From the NCBI GenBank assembly GCA_040901445.1, contig JBBDYQ010000006.1, positions 1 to 46,769 on the forward strand: a stretch of 46,769 nucleotides of DNA. Reading direction: 5' to 3'. Of this stretch, positions 30,673-38,897 are shown one piece after another. The notes under the pieces are model-generated. The model ran no database searches. It saw only the letters and a program-made list of their open reading frames with translations, and was not told where the DNA came from. The first letter of the stretch is position 1; each line of letters starts with the position of its first letter. The translations under genes and the position numbers were made by a program. This DNA is from Thermoleophilaceae bacterium. GTDB lineage: Bacteria > Actinomycetota > Thermoleophilia > Solirubrobacterales > Thermoleophilaceae.

Positions 30673-31731
30673 GTGGCCCGCTTACGTCGTGCTGACTGCT
30701 CCGGCCCCGGCATCTCCCGCCGCGGCCGCGGCAGGGGATTCGAGTATCTCGATGAGGACGGGGAACGGATCGCCGACGACGAGGTGCTCGACCGCATACG
30801 CGAGCTGGCCATCCCGCCGGCCTGGCGCGACGTGTGGATCTGCCCCTATCCGATGGGCCACCTGCAGGCCACCGGCACCGACGACGCGGGCCGCAAGCAG
30901 TACCTCTACCACCAGCGCTGGCGCGAGCGCCGCGACCAGGAGAAGTTCGACGACATGATCGACTTCGCCCGCGCGCTCCCGCGCGTGCGCGCCCGCGTGG
31001 CCAAGCACCTCCGCCGGCGCTCCATGAGCCGCGAGCGCGTGCTGGCCTGCGCCGTGCGGCTGCTGGACCGCGGCTTCTTCCGCATCGGCAGCGAGGGCTA
31101 CGCCGAGGACAACGGCACCTACGGGCTCGCCACCATGCGCAAGGACCACGTGACGCTGGAGCCCGACGGCCGGCTGACGTTCGACTACCCGGCCAAGGGC
31201 GGCGCCCGGCGCATCCAGGCGGTGGTGGACCCCGACGTGCGCAAGGTGGTGGAGGAGCTCAAGCGCCGCCGCGGAGGGGGAGAGGAGCTGCTGGCCTACA
31301 AGGACGGGCGCCGCTGGCGCGACGTCCGCTCCGACGACATCAACGCCTACCTGCGCGACGTCGCCGGCCACGACTGCTCGGCCAAGGACTTCCGCACCTG
31401 GAGCGCAACGCTGCTGGCGGCGGTCGGCGTCGCGGTCTCGGCCGAGGCGGCGAGCGGCTCCAAGACCGGCCGCAGGCGGGCGATCAAGCGGGCGATCGAC
31501 GAGGTGGCGCGCTACCTGGGCAATACGCCGGCCGTCTGCCGCGCCTCCTACATCGACCCGCGCGTGTTCGACCGCTTCAACTCGGGCTGGACGATCGCCC
31601 CTGTGCTGGGAGAGGTGGGCGACCTCAGCGACCCATCCGTGCGCGAGACCGTGGAGGAGGCCGTGCTCGACCTCCTCGAGGACGAGCGCGGCTCCGACGC
31701 CATCGACAAGGGGCTGGATGTGGCAGCCTGA
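30673..31731 (+). CDS. Eukaryotic-like DNA topoisomerase IB
   Basis: A protein of 352 residues of the bacterial/poxviral topoisomerase IB group. The N-terminal substrate-binding part contains IPPAWRDVWICPYPMGHLQA and ATGTDDAGRKQYLYHQRW. The catalytic part has RIGSEGYAEDNGTYGLATMR (catalytic Arg), the Lys-bearing hairpin, KDFRTWSATLLAAV and the nucleophile Y293 in CRASYIDPRV. It nicks one strand through a 3'-phosphotyrosine to relax supercoils. The location next to ligD is recurrent in actinobacteria and suggests DNA damage management. The start GTG 30673 gives MARLRRAD. Confidence 0.92.
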   Translation: MARLRRADCSGPGISRRGRGRGFEYLDEDGERIADDEVLDRIRELAIPPAWRDVWICPYPMGHLQATGTDDAGRKQYLYHQRWRERRDQEKFDDMIDFARALPRVRARVAKHLRRRSMSRERVLACAVRLLDRGFFRIGSEGYAEDNGTYGLATMRKDHVTLEPDGRLTFDYPAKGGARRIQAVVDPDVRKVVEELKRRRGGGEELLAYKDGRRWRDVRSDDINAYLRDVAGHDCSAKDFRTWSATLLAAVGVAVSAEAASGSKTGRRRAIKRAIDEVARYLGNTPAVCRASYIDPRVFDRFNSGWTIAPVLGEVGDLSDPSVRETVEEAVLDLLEDERGSDAIDKGLDVAA

Positions 31732-31737
31732 GCGGCC

Positions 31738-32421
31738 GTGCGCCCGCTCGCCAAGGCCTGGATCACGTCCGCGCGCCTGCGCCGCAAGCTGCGGCGCGAC
31801 CAGCTCGTGCGCGAGGAGCTGGTGCGAAGGCACGCGCCCGGGCGGTCGTTCGCCGACGTGGGCTGCATGTACGGCGCGAATGGGTCGATCGCCTTCTGCG
31901 CCGAGGAGTCGGGCGCCGGCTCGGTGACGGCCTTCGACGCCATGGAGGAGACGGCCGAGTACCTGGCCGAGCACGAGCGCCGCGGGTCGTCGGTGCGCTT
32001 CGTGCGCGGCGACCTCCACGAGCCCGGCGCGATCGGCGAGCACGACGTGGTGTGGTGCTCCGGCGTGCTCTATCACTCGCCCTACCCGCTGCTCACCCTC
32101 GAGCGCCTGGCCACCGCTGCCCGGGAGCTGCTGATCGTGGGCTCCCACACCATCCCCGAGGTGCCGGGGCTCGAGCAGGCCTGCGTCTTCTACCCGAAGC
32201 TCGGCGACGCCGGCCGCGGCGTGTACTCGCCCGTGTGGCCGTGCAACTCGGTGGGCATCGCCACCCCCTACGACGAGCGCCCCGAGATGGCCTACGCCAA
32301 CTACTGGTGGGGGATCACGCCCTCGGCCCTGCGGGCGATGGTCGAGGTGCAGCCGGGCTTCAGCGTGGCAGAGGAGCTGTCGGAGCCGTTCGAGTCGTAC
32401 GTGGTGGCCCGCCGCTCCTAG
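31738..32421 (+). CDS. SAM-dependent methyltransferase (class I)
   Basis: A protein of 227 residues. Motif I is ADVGCMYGANGSIAF, the acidic residue after strand 2 is in TAFDAMEETAEYL, then VRFVRGDLHEPGAIGEHDVV and WCSGVLYHSPYPLL. It belongs to the general methyltransferase superfamily; the long C-terminal part contains aromatic residues (YANYWWGITPSALRAMV) that may form a substrate cap. The acceptor is unknown. It begins 6 nt after the topoisomerase stop, so the two are cotranscribed. It ends in a 4-nt overlap with the convergent pntB. Confidence 0.82.
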   Translation: MRPLAKAWITSARLRRKLRRDQLVREELVRRHAPGRSFADVGCMYGANGSIAFCAEESGAGSVTAFDAMEETAEYLAEHERRGSSVRFVRGDLHEPGAIGEHDVVWCSGVLYHSPYPLLTLERLATAARELLIVGSHTIPEVPGLEQACVFYPKLGDAGRGVYSPVWPCNSVGIATPYDERPEMAYANYWWGITPSALRAMVEVQPGFSVAEELSEPFESYVVARRS

Positions 32422-33830
32422 AGCGACTTGAGCTCGCCGATGACGTCGTCGACCGACGACTTGGCGTCGCCGAACAGCATCGCGGTGCCGTCGGAGTAGA
32501 ACAGCGGGTTGTCGATGCCCGCGAAGCCGGAGGCCATCGAGCGCTTGAGCACGATGACCGACGAGGACTTGTCCACGTCGAGGATCGGCATTCCGTAGAT
32601 GGGTGAGCCCTGGTCTTCGCGCGCGGCGGGGTTGGTGACGTCGTTGGCGCCGATCACGAGCGAGACGTCGGTGCGCGGGAACTCGGGGTTGATCTCCTCC
32701 ATCTCCTTGAGCTCGTCGTAGGGCACGTCGGCCTCGGCGAGGAGCACGTTCATGTGCCCCGGCATGCGCCCGGCGACGGGGTGGATGGCGTAGGAGACCT
32801 CGATCCCCTTCTGCTCGAGGATCCCGGTGAGCTCGCGCACCGCGTGCTGGGCCTGCGCGACGGCCAGGCCGTAGCCGGGCACCACGACGACCTTCTGCGC
32901 GTAGGCGAGCTGGATGGCCACGTCGGCCGCGCTGGTGGACACCACGGTGCGCTCGGTGCCGTCGTCGCCCATGCCGCCGCCGGTGGTGGTCACACCGCCG
33001 AAGCCGCCCGCGATGATGTGGCCGATCGAGCGGTTCATGGCGTCGGCCATGAGGTTGGTGAGGATCGTTCCCGAGGCGCCCACGATCATGCCGCCCACGA
33101 TCAGGGCGGTGTTGTCGAGCGCCAGGCCGGCGGCGGCGGCCGACAGGCCGGTGAAGGCGTTGAGCAGACTGATGACCACCGGCATGTCCGCGCCGCCGAT
33201 CGGCAGCACCATCATGTTGCCCAGCAGCGCGGCGGCCACCAGAATCGCGATGAAGAGGCCCTCGGACTCCGAGCCGGCCGCGATCGCGACGGCCGAGCCG
33301 ACTGCGACGGCGGCCACGGCGATGTTGAGGAACTGCTGGCCGGGGACCTGGATGGGCCGCCCGGGCAGGATCTCCTGGAGCTTGCCGAAGGCGATGTTCG
33401 AGCCCCAGAACGAGACCGAGCCGACGATGGCCGCGAAGAGGATGGGGATGAGCGTCTCGAGCGCCGGGTTGCCGCCGTGGGAGAGCGCCTCGCGGTACTC
33501 CGCCCACGAGATCAGCGCCACGGCGCCGCCGCCGACGCCGTTGAACAGCGCCACCATCTGCGGCATCGCGGTCATCTTCACCGAGCGCGCCGCGGGCACC
33601 CCGACGACCGTGCCGATGGCGATGCCCAGGGCGATCAGCCAGTAGTCGCCCACCTCCTCCTTGACCAGCGTGGCCACCACCGCGATCGCCATGCCCACCG
33701 CGGCGATCATGTTGCCGCGCCGCGCCGTGCGCGGGTGGTTGAGGTAGTGCAGCCCGACGATGAAGAGGCCGAACGCGACGATGTAGGCCGCGCTGATGGC
33801 GTCCGGGTCCACGGCCGCGAGCGGGGTCAC
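32418..33830 (-). CDS. pntB: NAD(P) transhydrogenase subunit beta
   Basis: A protein of 470 residues. The N-terminal half is polytopic with about nine hydrophobic helices. The C-terminal NADP-binding domain dIII has VVVPGYGLAVAQAQHAVREL (GYGxAxAQAQ motif), AIHPVAGRMPGHMNVLLAEA, VIGANDVTNPAARED and the final FYSDGTAMLFGDAK. With PntA it couples proton entry to hydride transfer from NADH to NADP+. The start overlaps the pntA2 stop by 4 nt. Confidence 0.95.
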   Translation of the reverse strand: MTPLAAVDPDAISAAYIVAFGLFIVGLHYLNHPRTARRGNMIAAVGMAIAVVATLVKEEVGDYWLIALGIAIGTVVGVPAARSVKMTAMPQMVALFNGVGGGAVALISWAEYREALSHGGNPALETLIPILFAAIVGSVSFWGSNIAFGKLQEILPGRPIQVPGQQFLNIAVAAVAVGSAVAIAAGSESEGLFIAILVAAALLGNMMVLPIGGADMPVVISLLNAFTGLSAAAAGLALDNTALIVGGMIVGASGTILTNLMADAMNRSIGHIIAGGFGGVTTTGGGMGDDGTERTVVSTSAADVAIQLAYAQKVVVVPGYGLAVAQAQHAVRELTGILEQKGIEVSYAIHPVAGRMPGHMNVLLAEADVPYDELKEMEEINPEFPRTDVSLVIGANDVTNPAAREDQGSPIYGMPILDVDKSSSVIVLKRSMASGFAGIDNPLFYSDGTAMLFGDAKSSVDDVIGELKSL

Positions 33831-34132
33831 CCGGAGGGGTCCTTCTTGGCGGGCGCGGGCTTGCGCTTGAACATCTCGAGCATGCGGTCGGTGACGAGGA
33901 AGCCGCCGACCACGTTGATCGTGCCGAACGCGATCGCGATCACGAGGATCAGCTCGTTGAGGAAGCCGGCGGCCTCGCCGATCACGATCAGGCCGCCGAG
34001 CAGCACGATGCCGTGGATGGCGTTGGTGGCCGACATCAGCGGCGTGTGCAGAGTGTTGGGCACCTTCGAGATCACCTCGAAGCCCACGAACGCGGCGAGC
34101 ACGAGGATGGCGAGCTCAGTCAGCAGATCCAT
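33827..34132 (-). CDS. pntA2: NAD(P) transhydrogenase alpha subunit, membrane part
   Basis: A protein of 101 residues with three to four membrane helices (LAILVLAAFVGFEVISKVP, then HTPLMSATNAIHGIVLLGG). This is the dIIA piece that is fused to PntA in E. coli but separate in Rhodospirillum and actinobacteria. It overlaps pntA1 by 17 nt and pntB by 4 nt, which is consistent with coupled translation and a fixed subunit ratio. Confidence 0.93.
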   Translation of the reverse strand: MDLLTELAILVLAAFVGFEVISKVPNTLHTPLMSATNAIHGIVLLGGLIVIGEAAGFLNELILVIAIAFGTINVVGGFLVTDRMLEMFKRKPAPAKKDPSG

Positions 34133-35216
34133 GTGGGCCTCCCGTCAGGACCGCACCCTTCACGATCTCGTCCTCCCAGTCGATGGCCAGCGCGCCGTCC
34201 TCGCCCGCCACCAGCTCGACGAACGACAGGATGTTGCGCGCGTACAGCGCGGAGGCGTGGTCGGCCATCTCGGCCGCCAGGTTGAGCGGCGCGGCGATGG
34301 TCACGTCCTCCGCCACCAGGGTCTGGCCGGCCTCCGACAGCTCGCAGTTGCCGCCGGACCCGCCCGCGAGGTCCACCACCACCGAGCCGGGCTTCATCTT
34401 GCGCACGGCGTCGGCGGTCACGAGCAGCGGGGCCGGCTTGCCGGGCACGAGCGCGGTGGTGATGACCGCGTCCATGTCGGCCATCTCCTCGGCCAGCAGC
34501 TCTCGCTGGCGCTGCTGCTCCTCGTCCGTGAGCTGGCGCGCGTAGCCGCCGGCCGCCTCGGCGTCGATGCCCAGGTCGAGCTCGACGAAGGACGCGCCCA
34601 GCGACTCGATCTGCTCCTTCACCGCCGCGCGCACGTCGAACGCGCTCACGATCGCGCCGAGCCGCTTGGCCGTGGCGATGGCCTGCAGGCCCGCCACGCC
34701 CGCGCCCAGCACCATCACCTTGGCGGGCCGCACGGTGCCGGCGGCGGTGGTCAACATCGGCAGGAAGCGGGGGAGGCTCCCGGCGGCCAGCAGCGCGGCG
34801 CGGTAGCCGGCCACGGTGGCCTGGGACGAGAGCGCGTCCATCGACTGCGCGCGCGTGGTGCGCGGCACCGACTCCATCGCGAAGCTCGTGATGCCGCGCC
34901 CCGCCAGCGCCTGCGCGAGATCGGGCTGGGTGAGCGGCGCGAGGAAGCCGACCACCGTGGAGCGCTCCGGCAGCCGCCCGGCCTCCTCGGCGGTGGGAGC
35001 GCCGACGAGCGCGATCAGGTCGGCGTCCGCCAGCGCGCCGGGATCGATCGTGGCGCCCGCCTCCTCGAACGCGGCGTCGGGAACGTGGGCGCCGTCGCCG
35101 GCCCCGGGCTCGACCACGACGGTGTGGTCCTTTGCGCCAAGGCGGCGCACGACGTCCGGCACGAGGGCCACGCGTCGCTCCCCCCGGCCCGACTCGTTCG
35201 GCACGGCGACTCGCAT
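34116..35216 (-). CDS. pntA1: NAD(P) transhydrogenase alpha subunit, NAD-binding part
   Basis: A protein of 366 residues homologous to the dI domain of PntA and to alanine dehydrogenase: RVALVPDVVRRLGAKDH, then MLTTAAGTVRPAKVMVLGAG, with the NAD loop GAGVAG, the acidic end of strand 2 in AFDVRAA, and the flexible-loop region. It binds NADH and exchanges hydride with the dIII domain of PntB. ATG 35216 gives the conserved MRVAVPNE start. TATGCT lies 9 nt upstream. It is the first gene of pntA1-pntA2-pntB and divergent from korA-korB. Confidence 0.94.
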   Translation of the reverse strand: MRVAVPNESGRGERRVALVPDVVRRLGAKDHTVVVEPGAGDGAHVPDAAFEEAGATIDPGALADADLIALVGAPTAEEAGRLPERSTVVGFLAPLTQPDLAQALAGRGITSFAMESVPRTTRAQSMDALSSQATVAGYRAALLAAGSLPRFLPMLTTAAGTVRPAKVMVLGAGVAGLQAIATAKRLGAIVSAFDVRAAVKEQIESLGASFVELDLGIDAEAAGGYARQLTDEEQQRQRELLAEEMADMDAVITTALVPGKPAPLLVTADAVRKMKPGSVVVDLAGGSGGNCELSEAGQTLVAEDVTIAAPLNLAAEMADHASALYARNILSFVELVAGEDGALAIDWEDEIVKGAVLTGGPHGSAD

Positions 35217-35225
35217 CGGCGCGGC

Positions 35226-35231
35226 AGCATA
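35226..35231 (-). promoter_or_regulatory. Candidate -10 box TATGCT for pntA1
   Basis: On the minus strand TATGCT is followed by 9 nt and ATG 35216. Confidence 0.4.
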
Positions 35232-35241
35232 ACGGGCCTTT

Positions 35242-35253
35242 GACTGGCCAGTC
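35242..35253. promoter_or_regulatory. Perfect palindrome in the divergent pnt / kor region
   Basis: GACTGGCCAGTC is a 12-bp perfect inverted repeat resembling TetR-family operators. A related half, CGACTG, follows at 35261-35266, and TTGACT at 35240-35245 could be a -35 on the + strand. It sits midway between the pntA1 and korA starts, so it could regulate both. Confidence 0.5.
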
Positions 35254-35280
35254 GGCCAAACGACTGACGCCGTCCCTATC

Positions 35281-37140
35281 ATGGCTTTGGAGAAGGAATT
35301 CGTGGCCAAGGCGGTCGAGGAAAAGGAACGGGTCGTCGTCCGGTTCGCCGGGGATTCGGGCGATGGCATGCAGCTGGCGGGAAGCCGCTTCACCGCTGCC
35401 ACGGCGCTCGTCGGCAACGACCTCGCCACGCTCCCCGACTTCCCCGCCGAGATCCGCGCCCCGGCGGGCACGCTGCACGGCGTCTCGGCCTTCCAGATCC
35501 ACTTCGCCTCGCGCGACATCCTCACGCCGGGCGACCACCCCAACGTGCTGGTGGCCATGAACCCGGCGGCGCTCAAGACCAACCTCGCCACGCTCGAGAC
35601 GGGCGGCGTCGTGATCGTCAACGAGGACGCCTTCAACGCCAACAACCTCCGCAAGGCCGGCTATGAGGCCAGCCCGCTCGAGGACGACAGCCTCGACCGC
35701 TACCAGGTCATCCGGGTGCCGATGACGTCGCTCACGGTGGCCTCCACCGACGGCATCGACGGCGTCACCGCCGCGCAGGCCGCGCGCGCCAAGAACCTGT
35801 TCGCCCTCGGGCTCGTCTCCTGGATGTACGGCCGGCCCACCGATGGCACGCTCGCCTGGCTGGAGGAGAAGTTCGCGGCCAAGCCCGCCATCCGCGACGC
35901 CAACGTCGCGGCCTTCAAGGCCGGCTGGAACTTCGGCGAGACGGCCGAGCTGCTGGCCATGCCGGTGGAGGTCAAGCCGGCTGCTCTCGAGCCCGGCGCG
36001 TACCGCAACGTCGACGGCACGCAGGCCATGGCGCTCGGCCTCATCGCCGCCAGCGTGCGCAGCGGCCTGCCGCTGTTCTACTCCAGCTACCCGATCACGC
36101 CCGCGTCCGAGATGCTCCACACGCTCTCGCGCCACGGGCGCTTCGGCGTGCGCACCGTGCAGGCGGAGGACGAGATCGCCGCGGCCAGCATCGCGCTCGG
36201 CGCGGCCTTCGGCGGGCATCTCGGCGTCACGGGCACCAGCGGTCCCGGCCTCGACCTCAAGGCCGAGACCATCGGGCTCGCGGTGGCGTGCGAGCTCCCC
36301 ATGGTCATCGTCGACGTGCAGCGCGCCGGGCCCTCCACCGGCATGCCCACCAAGACCGAGCAGGGCGACCTGCTCGCCGCCATCCACGGTCGCCACGGCG
36401 AGTCGCCGCTGCCCGTCATCGCGGCCGCCACGCCTGCCGACTGCTTCGACGCCGCGGTGGAGGCCACCCGCGTGGCCATCCGCTACCGCACGCCGGTGAT
36501 CCTGCTCTCCGACACCTTCCTGTCCAACTCGTCCGAGCCCTGGCGCATCCCCTCCACGGACGACCTGCCGGAGATCGACCCGGCCTTCGCCACAGGGCCG
36601 AACGCCGGCGACGAGTTCCTCCCGTACCTGCGTGACGACAAGGGGGCGCGCCCCTGGGCCCGGCCGGGCACGCCGGGCCTTCAGCACCGCATCGGCGGGC
36701 TCGAGAAGGACGAGGCGTCGGGCAACATCTCCTACGAGCCCGACAACCACTCGCGCATGACCCATCTGCGCGCGCAGAAGGTGGCCAACGTGGCTCGCGA
36801 GATCCCCGACCTCGAGGTGGACCACGAGGACGGCGCCGAGCTGCTCGTGCTGGGCTGGGGCTCCACCTACGGCCTCTGCCGGGCGGCGGTGCGGCGGGTG
36901 CGAAAGCGCGGGCGCAAGGTGGCGTTCGCGCATCTGCGCTGGGTCAACCCGCTGCCGCCCAACACCGGCGACGTCGTGCGCGCCTACCCCAAGCTGCTCA
37001 TCCCCGAGCTCAACATGGGCCAGATGCGCTCGATCATCCGCGCGGAGTTCCTCGTGGACGCCGTCGGCCACTCCAACGTCACGGGCCTGCCCATCGGGGC
37101 GCAGGAGCTGGAGGAAGCGATCATGGAGCAGCTCGGATGA
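35281..37140 (+). CDS. korA: 2-oxoacid:ferredoxin oxidoreductase, fused gamma-alpha subunit
   Basis: A protein of 619 residues. The gamma domain is N-terminal (VRFAGDSGDGMQLAGSRFTA). The alpha domain follows with YPITPASEMLHTL at residue 270, then GPGLDLKAETIGLAVACELP and RAGPSTGMPTKTEQGDL. This is the two-subunit Kor/Oor form that oxidises 2-oxoglutarate, or other 2-oxoacids, to the acyl-CoA with reduction of ferredoxin; substrate is inferred from family. No delta ferredoxin subunit is adjacent. It overlaps korB by 4 nt. Confidence 0.92.
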   Translation: MALEKEFVAKAVEEKERVVVRFAGDSGDGMQLAGSRFTAATALVGNDLATLPDFPAEIRAPAGTLHGVSAFQIHFASRDILTPGDHPNVLVAMNPAALKTNLATLETGGVVIVNEDAFNANNLRKAGYEASPLEDDSLDRYQVIRVPMTSLTVASTDGIDGVTAAQAARAKNLFALGLVSWMYGRPTDGTLAWLEEKFAAKPAIRDANVAAFKAGWNFGETAELLAMPVEVKPAALEPGAYRNVDGTQAMALGLIAASVRSGLPLFYSSYPITPASEMLHTLSRHGRFGVRTVQAEDEIAAASIALGAAFGGHLGVTGTSGPGLDLKAETIGLAVACELPMVIVDVQRAGPSTGMPTKTEQGDLLAAIHGRHGESPLPVIAAATPADCFDAAVEATRVAIRYRTPVILLSDTFLSNSSEPWRIPSTDDLPEIDPAFATGPNAGDEFLPYLRDDKGARPWARPGTPGLQHRIGGLEKDEASGNISYEPDNHSRMTHLRAQKVANVAREIPDLEVDHEDGAELLVLGWGSTYGLCRAAVRRVRKRGRKVAFAHLRWVNPLPPNTGDVVRAYPKLLIPELNMGQMRSIIRAEFLVDAVGHSNVTGLPIGAQELEEAIMEQLG

Positions 37141-38198
37141 GCACCCTGAAGGGCACAGACGGCAACGGCCATTCCCCCAACGGCGGCACGCCGCTCCCCA
37201 CGCTCACCAAGAAGGACTTCCAGTCCGACCAGGAGACGCGCTGGTGCCCCGGCTGCGGGGACTACGCCATCCTCGCCGGCGTCCAGGCGTTCATGCCGGA
37301 GCTGGGCATCTCTCCCGAGAAGGTGGTCTTCGTCACCGGCATCGGCTGCGCCGGGCGCTTCGTCTACTACATGGACACCTACGGGATGCACGGCATCCAC
37401 GGCCGCGCGCCCGCGCTGGCCACCGGCCTGGCCACCGCCAGGCGGGACCTGTCGGTGTGGGTCGTGGCGGGCGACGGCGACGCGCTCTCGATCGGCGGCA
37501 ACCACCTCATCCACGCCCTGCGGCGCAACGTGCCGATCAAGATCCTGCTCTTCAACAACCAGATCTACGGGCTCACGAAGGGGCAGTACTCGCCCACGTC
37601 GGAGGTCGGCAAGGTCACCAAGTCCACGCCGTTCGGCTCCGAGGACCATCCGTTCAACGCCGCGGCTCTGGCCATCGGCGCCGAGGCCACCTTCGTCGCC
37701 CGCACCGTGGACGTGGACAAGAAGCACCTCACGGGCGTGCTGCGCGAGGCCGCGGCGCACGAGGGCTCGGCCTTCGTCGAGATCTACCAGAACTGCAACG
37801 TCTTCAACGACGGCGCGTTCGAGGCGCTGCGCGGCAAGGCCGGCACCTCGCACCAGATCCGCCTCGAGCACGGCGAGCCCATCCGCTTCGGCGACGACGG
37901 CCGGCGCGGAGTGGTGCGCTCCGAGGACGGATCGCTGCGGCTGGCCGAGGTGGCCGACGTGGGCGAGGACGCTTTCGTGGTGCACGACGCCCACCGCGAG
38001 GACCCCAGCCTGGCCTTCGCGCTCGCCCACCTCTCGGAGCGCCCCACCGCCCCCACGCCGATCGGCGTGCTGCGCTCCATCCGCCGCCCCGCCTACGGCA
38101 GCGGCCGCGCGGCCGATCTGGAGCAGGCAGCCGAGCGCGCCACGCTCGCCGACGTGGACGAGCTGCTGCACTCAGGCGACGTCTGGACGGTGTCGTGA
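37137..38198 (+). CDS. korB: 2-oxoacid:ferredoxin oxidoreductase, beta subunit
   Basis: A protein of 353 residues. RWCPGCGDYAILAGVQ carries the cluster-binding cysteines C37 and C40, and C-terminal to them GIGCAGRF. The thiamine diphosphate/Mg motif is VVAGDGDALSIGGNH at about residue 112, then NNQIYGLTKGQYSPTS. It binds TPP and the Fe-S cluster that passes electrons to ferredoxin. It has the extra C-terminal tail of actinobacterial KorB. The downstream region (38199-38315) has no gene but contains palindrome B3. Confidence 0.93.
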   Translation: MSTLKGTDGNGHSPNGGTPLPTLTKKDFQSDQETRWCPGCGDYAILAGVQAFMPELGISPEKVVFVTGIGCAGRFVYYMDTYGMHGIHGRAPALATGLATARRDLSVWVVAGDGDALSIGGNHLIHALRRNVPIKILLFNNQIYGLTKGQYSPTSEVGKVTKSTPFGSEDHPFNAAALAIGAEATFVARTVDVDKKHLTGVLREAAAHEGSAFVEIYQNCNVFNDGAFEALRGKAGTSHQIRLEHGEPIRFGDDGRRGVVRSEDGSLRLAEVADVGEDAFVVHDAHREDPSLAFALAHLSERPTAPTPIGVLRSIRRPAYGSGRAADLEQAAERATLADVDELLHSGDVWTVS

Positions 38199-38263
38199 GC
38201 GACTACGACATGGAGCCCCACCACGGCTACGACGGTCTGGCACCGGAAGGCAGTTGGCTGCCT

Positions 38264-38302
38264 GTCCTGCTCTGGGTACCCATACGGTGCCCAAAGCAGC
38301 AC
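38264..38302. repeat. Family B palindromic repeat, intergenic (copy B3)
   Basis: Left arm GTCCTGCTCTGGGTAC (38264-38279) and right arm GTGCCCAAAGCAGCAC (38287-38302) pair with few mismatches. On the minus strand it reads ATGGGTACCCAGAGCAGGAC, keeping the ATG seen in the other copies; here the ORF closes after about 18 codons. It lies between korB and the convergent GNAT gene. Confidence 0.75.
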
Positions 38303-38315
38303 GGTGGCTCGATTC

Positions 38316-38828
38316 CTAGGCCGCGGCGGGCAGCTCGGCCGAGAGCTCGACCGCGGCGCCGGCGGGCGCGCCGGAGTCCAGGCGCTGCGCCATCGTGCCC
38401 ATGAGGCGGCGAGCGGGCTCGTTCTCGCCGAGGATCGTGGCCTCGAAGCGGCGGATGTCGCGCTCGCGGGCCTCGTCGGCCAGGCGCAGCGCCATCAGCC
38501 TGCCGAGGCCGCGGCCCTGGAAGTCGTCGCCCACGACGATGGCGACCTCCGCCGCCTGCCGATCGCCGGCCAGGCGCACGAGGCGCGCGACGGCCACGAG
38601 GTGGTCCGGGTCATCCGGGGGCAGGGCCACGAGAGCCACGTGGTCGTTCCCGTCGAGCTCGGTGAGGTAGCGCAGCTCGCCGTTGGAGAAGCGCTGCTTG
38701 GGCGCGAGGAAGCGCCGGTAGACCGATTGCGGGGAGAGGCGGGCGAGACCGTCCACGAGCAGCGCCTTGTCGTCCGGCCGGATGTGGCGGACGAGCAGTT
38801 CGGTGCCGTCGGGGATCGAGACGATCAC
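38316..38828 (-). CDS. GNAT-family N-acetyltransferase
   Basis: A protein of 170 residues. The fold runs from GTELLVRHIRPDDKALLVDG to the acetyl-CoA pyrophosphate loop VGDDFQGRGLGRLMALRLAD (Q/RxxGxG/A) and then ARERDIRRFEATILGENEPA. It resembles the GNAT modules fused to Pat-type protein lysine acetyltransferases, so the target may be a protein, but small molecules cannot be excluded. A GTG start with TAGCTT 6 nt upstream marks a leaderless promoter. Confidence 0.88.
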   Translation of the reverse strand: MIVSIPDGTELLVRHIRPDDKALLVDGLARLSPQSVYRRFLAPKQRFSNGELRYLTELDGNDHVALVALPPDDPDHLVAVARLVRLAGDRQAAEVAIVVGDDFQGRGLGRLMALRLADEARERDIRRFEATILGENEPARRLMGTMAQRLDSGAPAGAAVELSAELPAAA

Positions 38829-38834
38829 GATGAC

Positions 38835-38840
38835 AAGCTA
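38835..38840 (-). promoter_or_regulatory. Candidate -10 box TAGCTT for GNAT
   Basis: On the minus strand TAGCTT precedes GTG 38828 by 6 nt. Confidence 0.45.
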
Positions 38841-38884
38841 TGAACATCGCGGCGGATCGAGTGTGTTCGCCGTCACATCGCATG

Positions 38885-38890
38885 TAGGGT
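38885..38890 (+). promoter_or_regulatory. Candidate -10 box TAGGGT for the RDD gene
   Basis: TAGGGT lies 7 nt before ATG 38898. It is the same box and spacing as at 12211. Confidence 0.5.
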
Positions 38891-38897
38891 GGCCGCC

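Noticed and set aside
30682-33507. 941-codon minus-strand open frame across topoisomerase IB, the methyltransferase and pntB
   Set aside because: Spans three well supported genes on both strands and contains no domain of its own; a product of codon bias.
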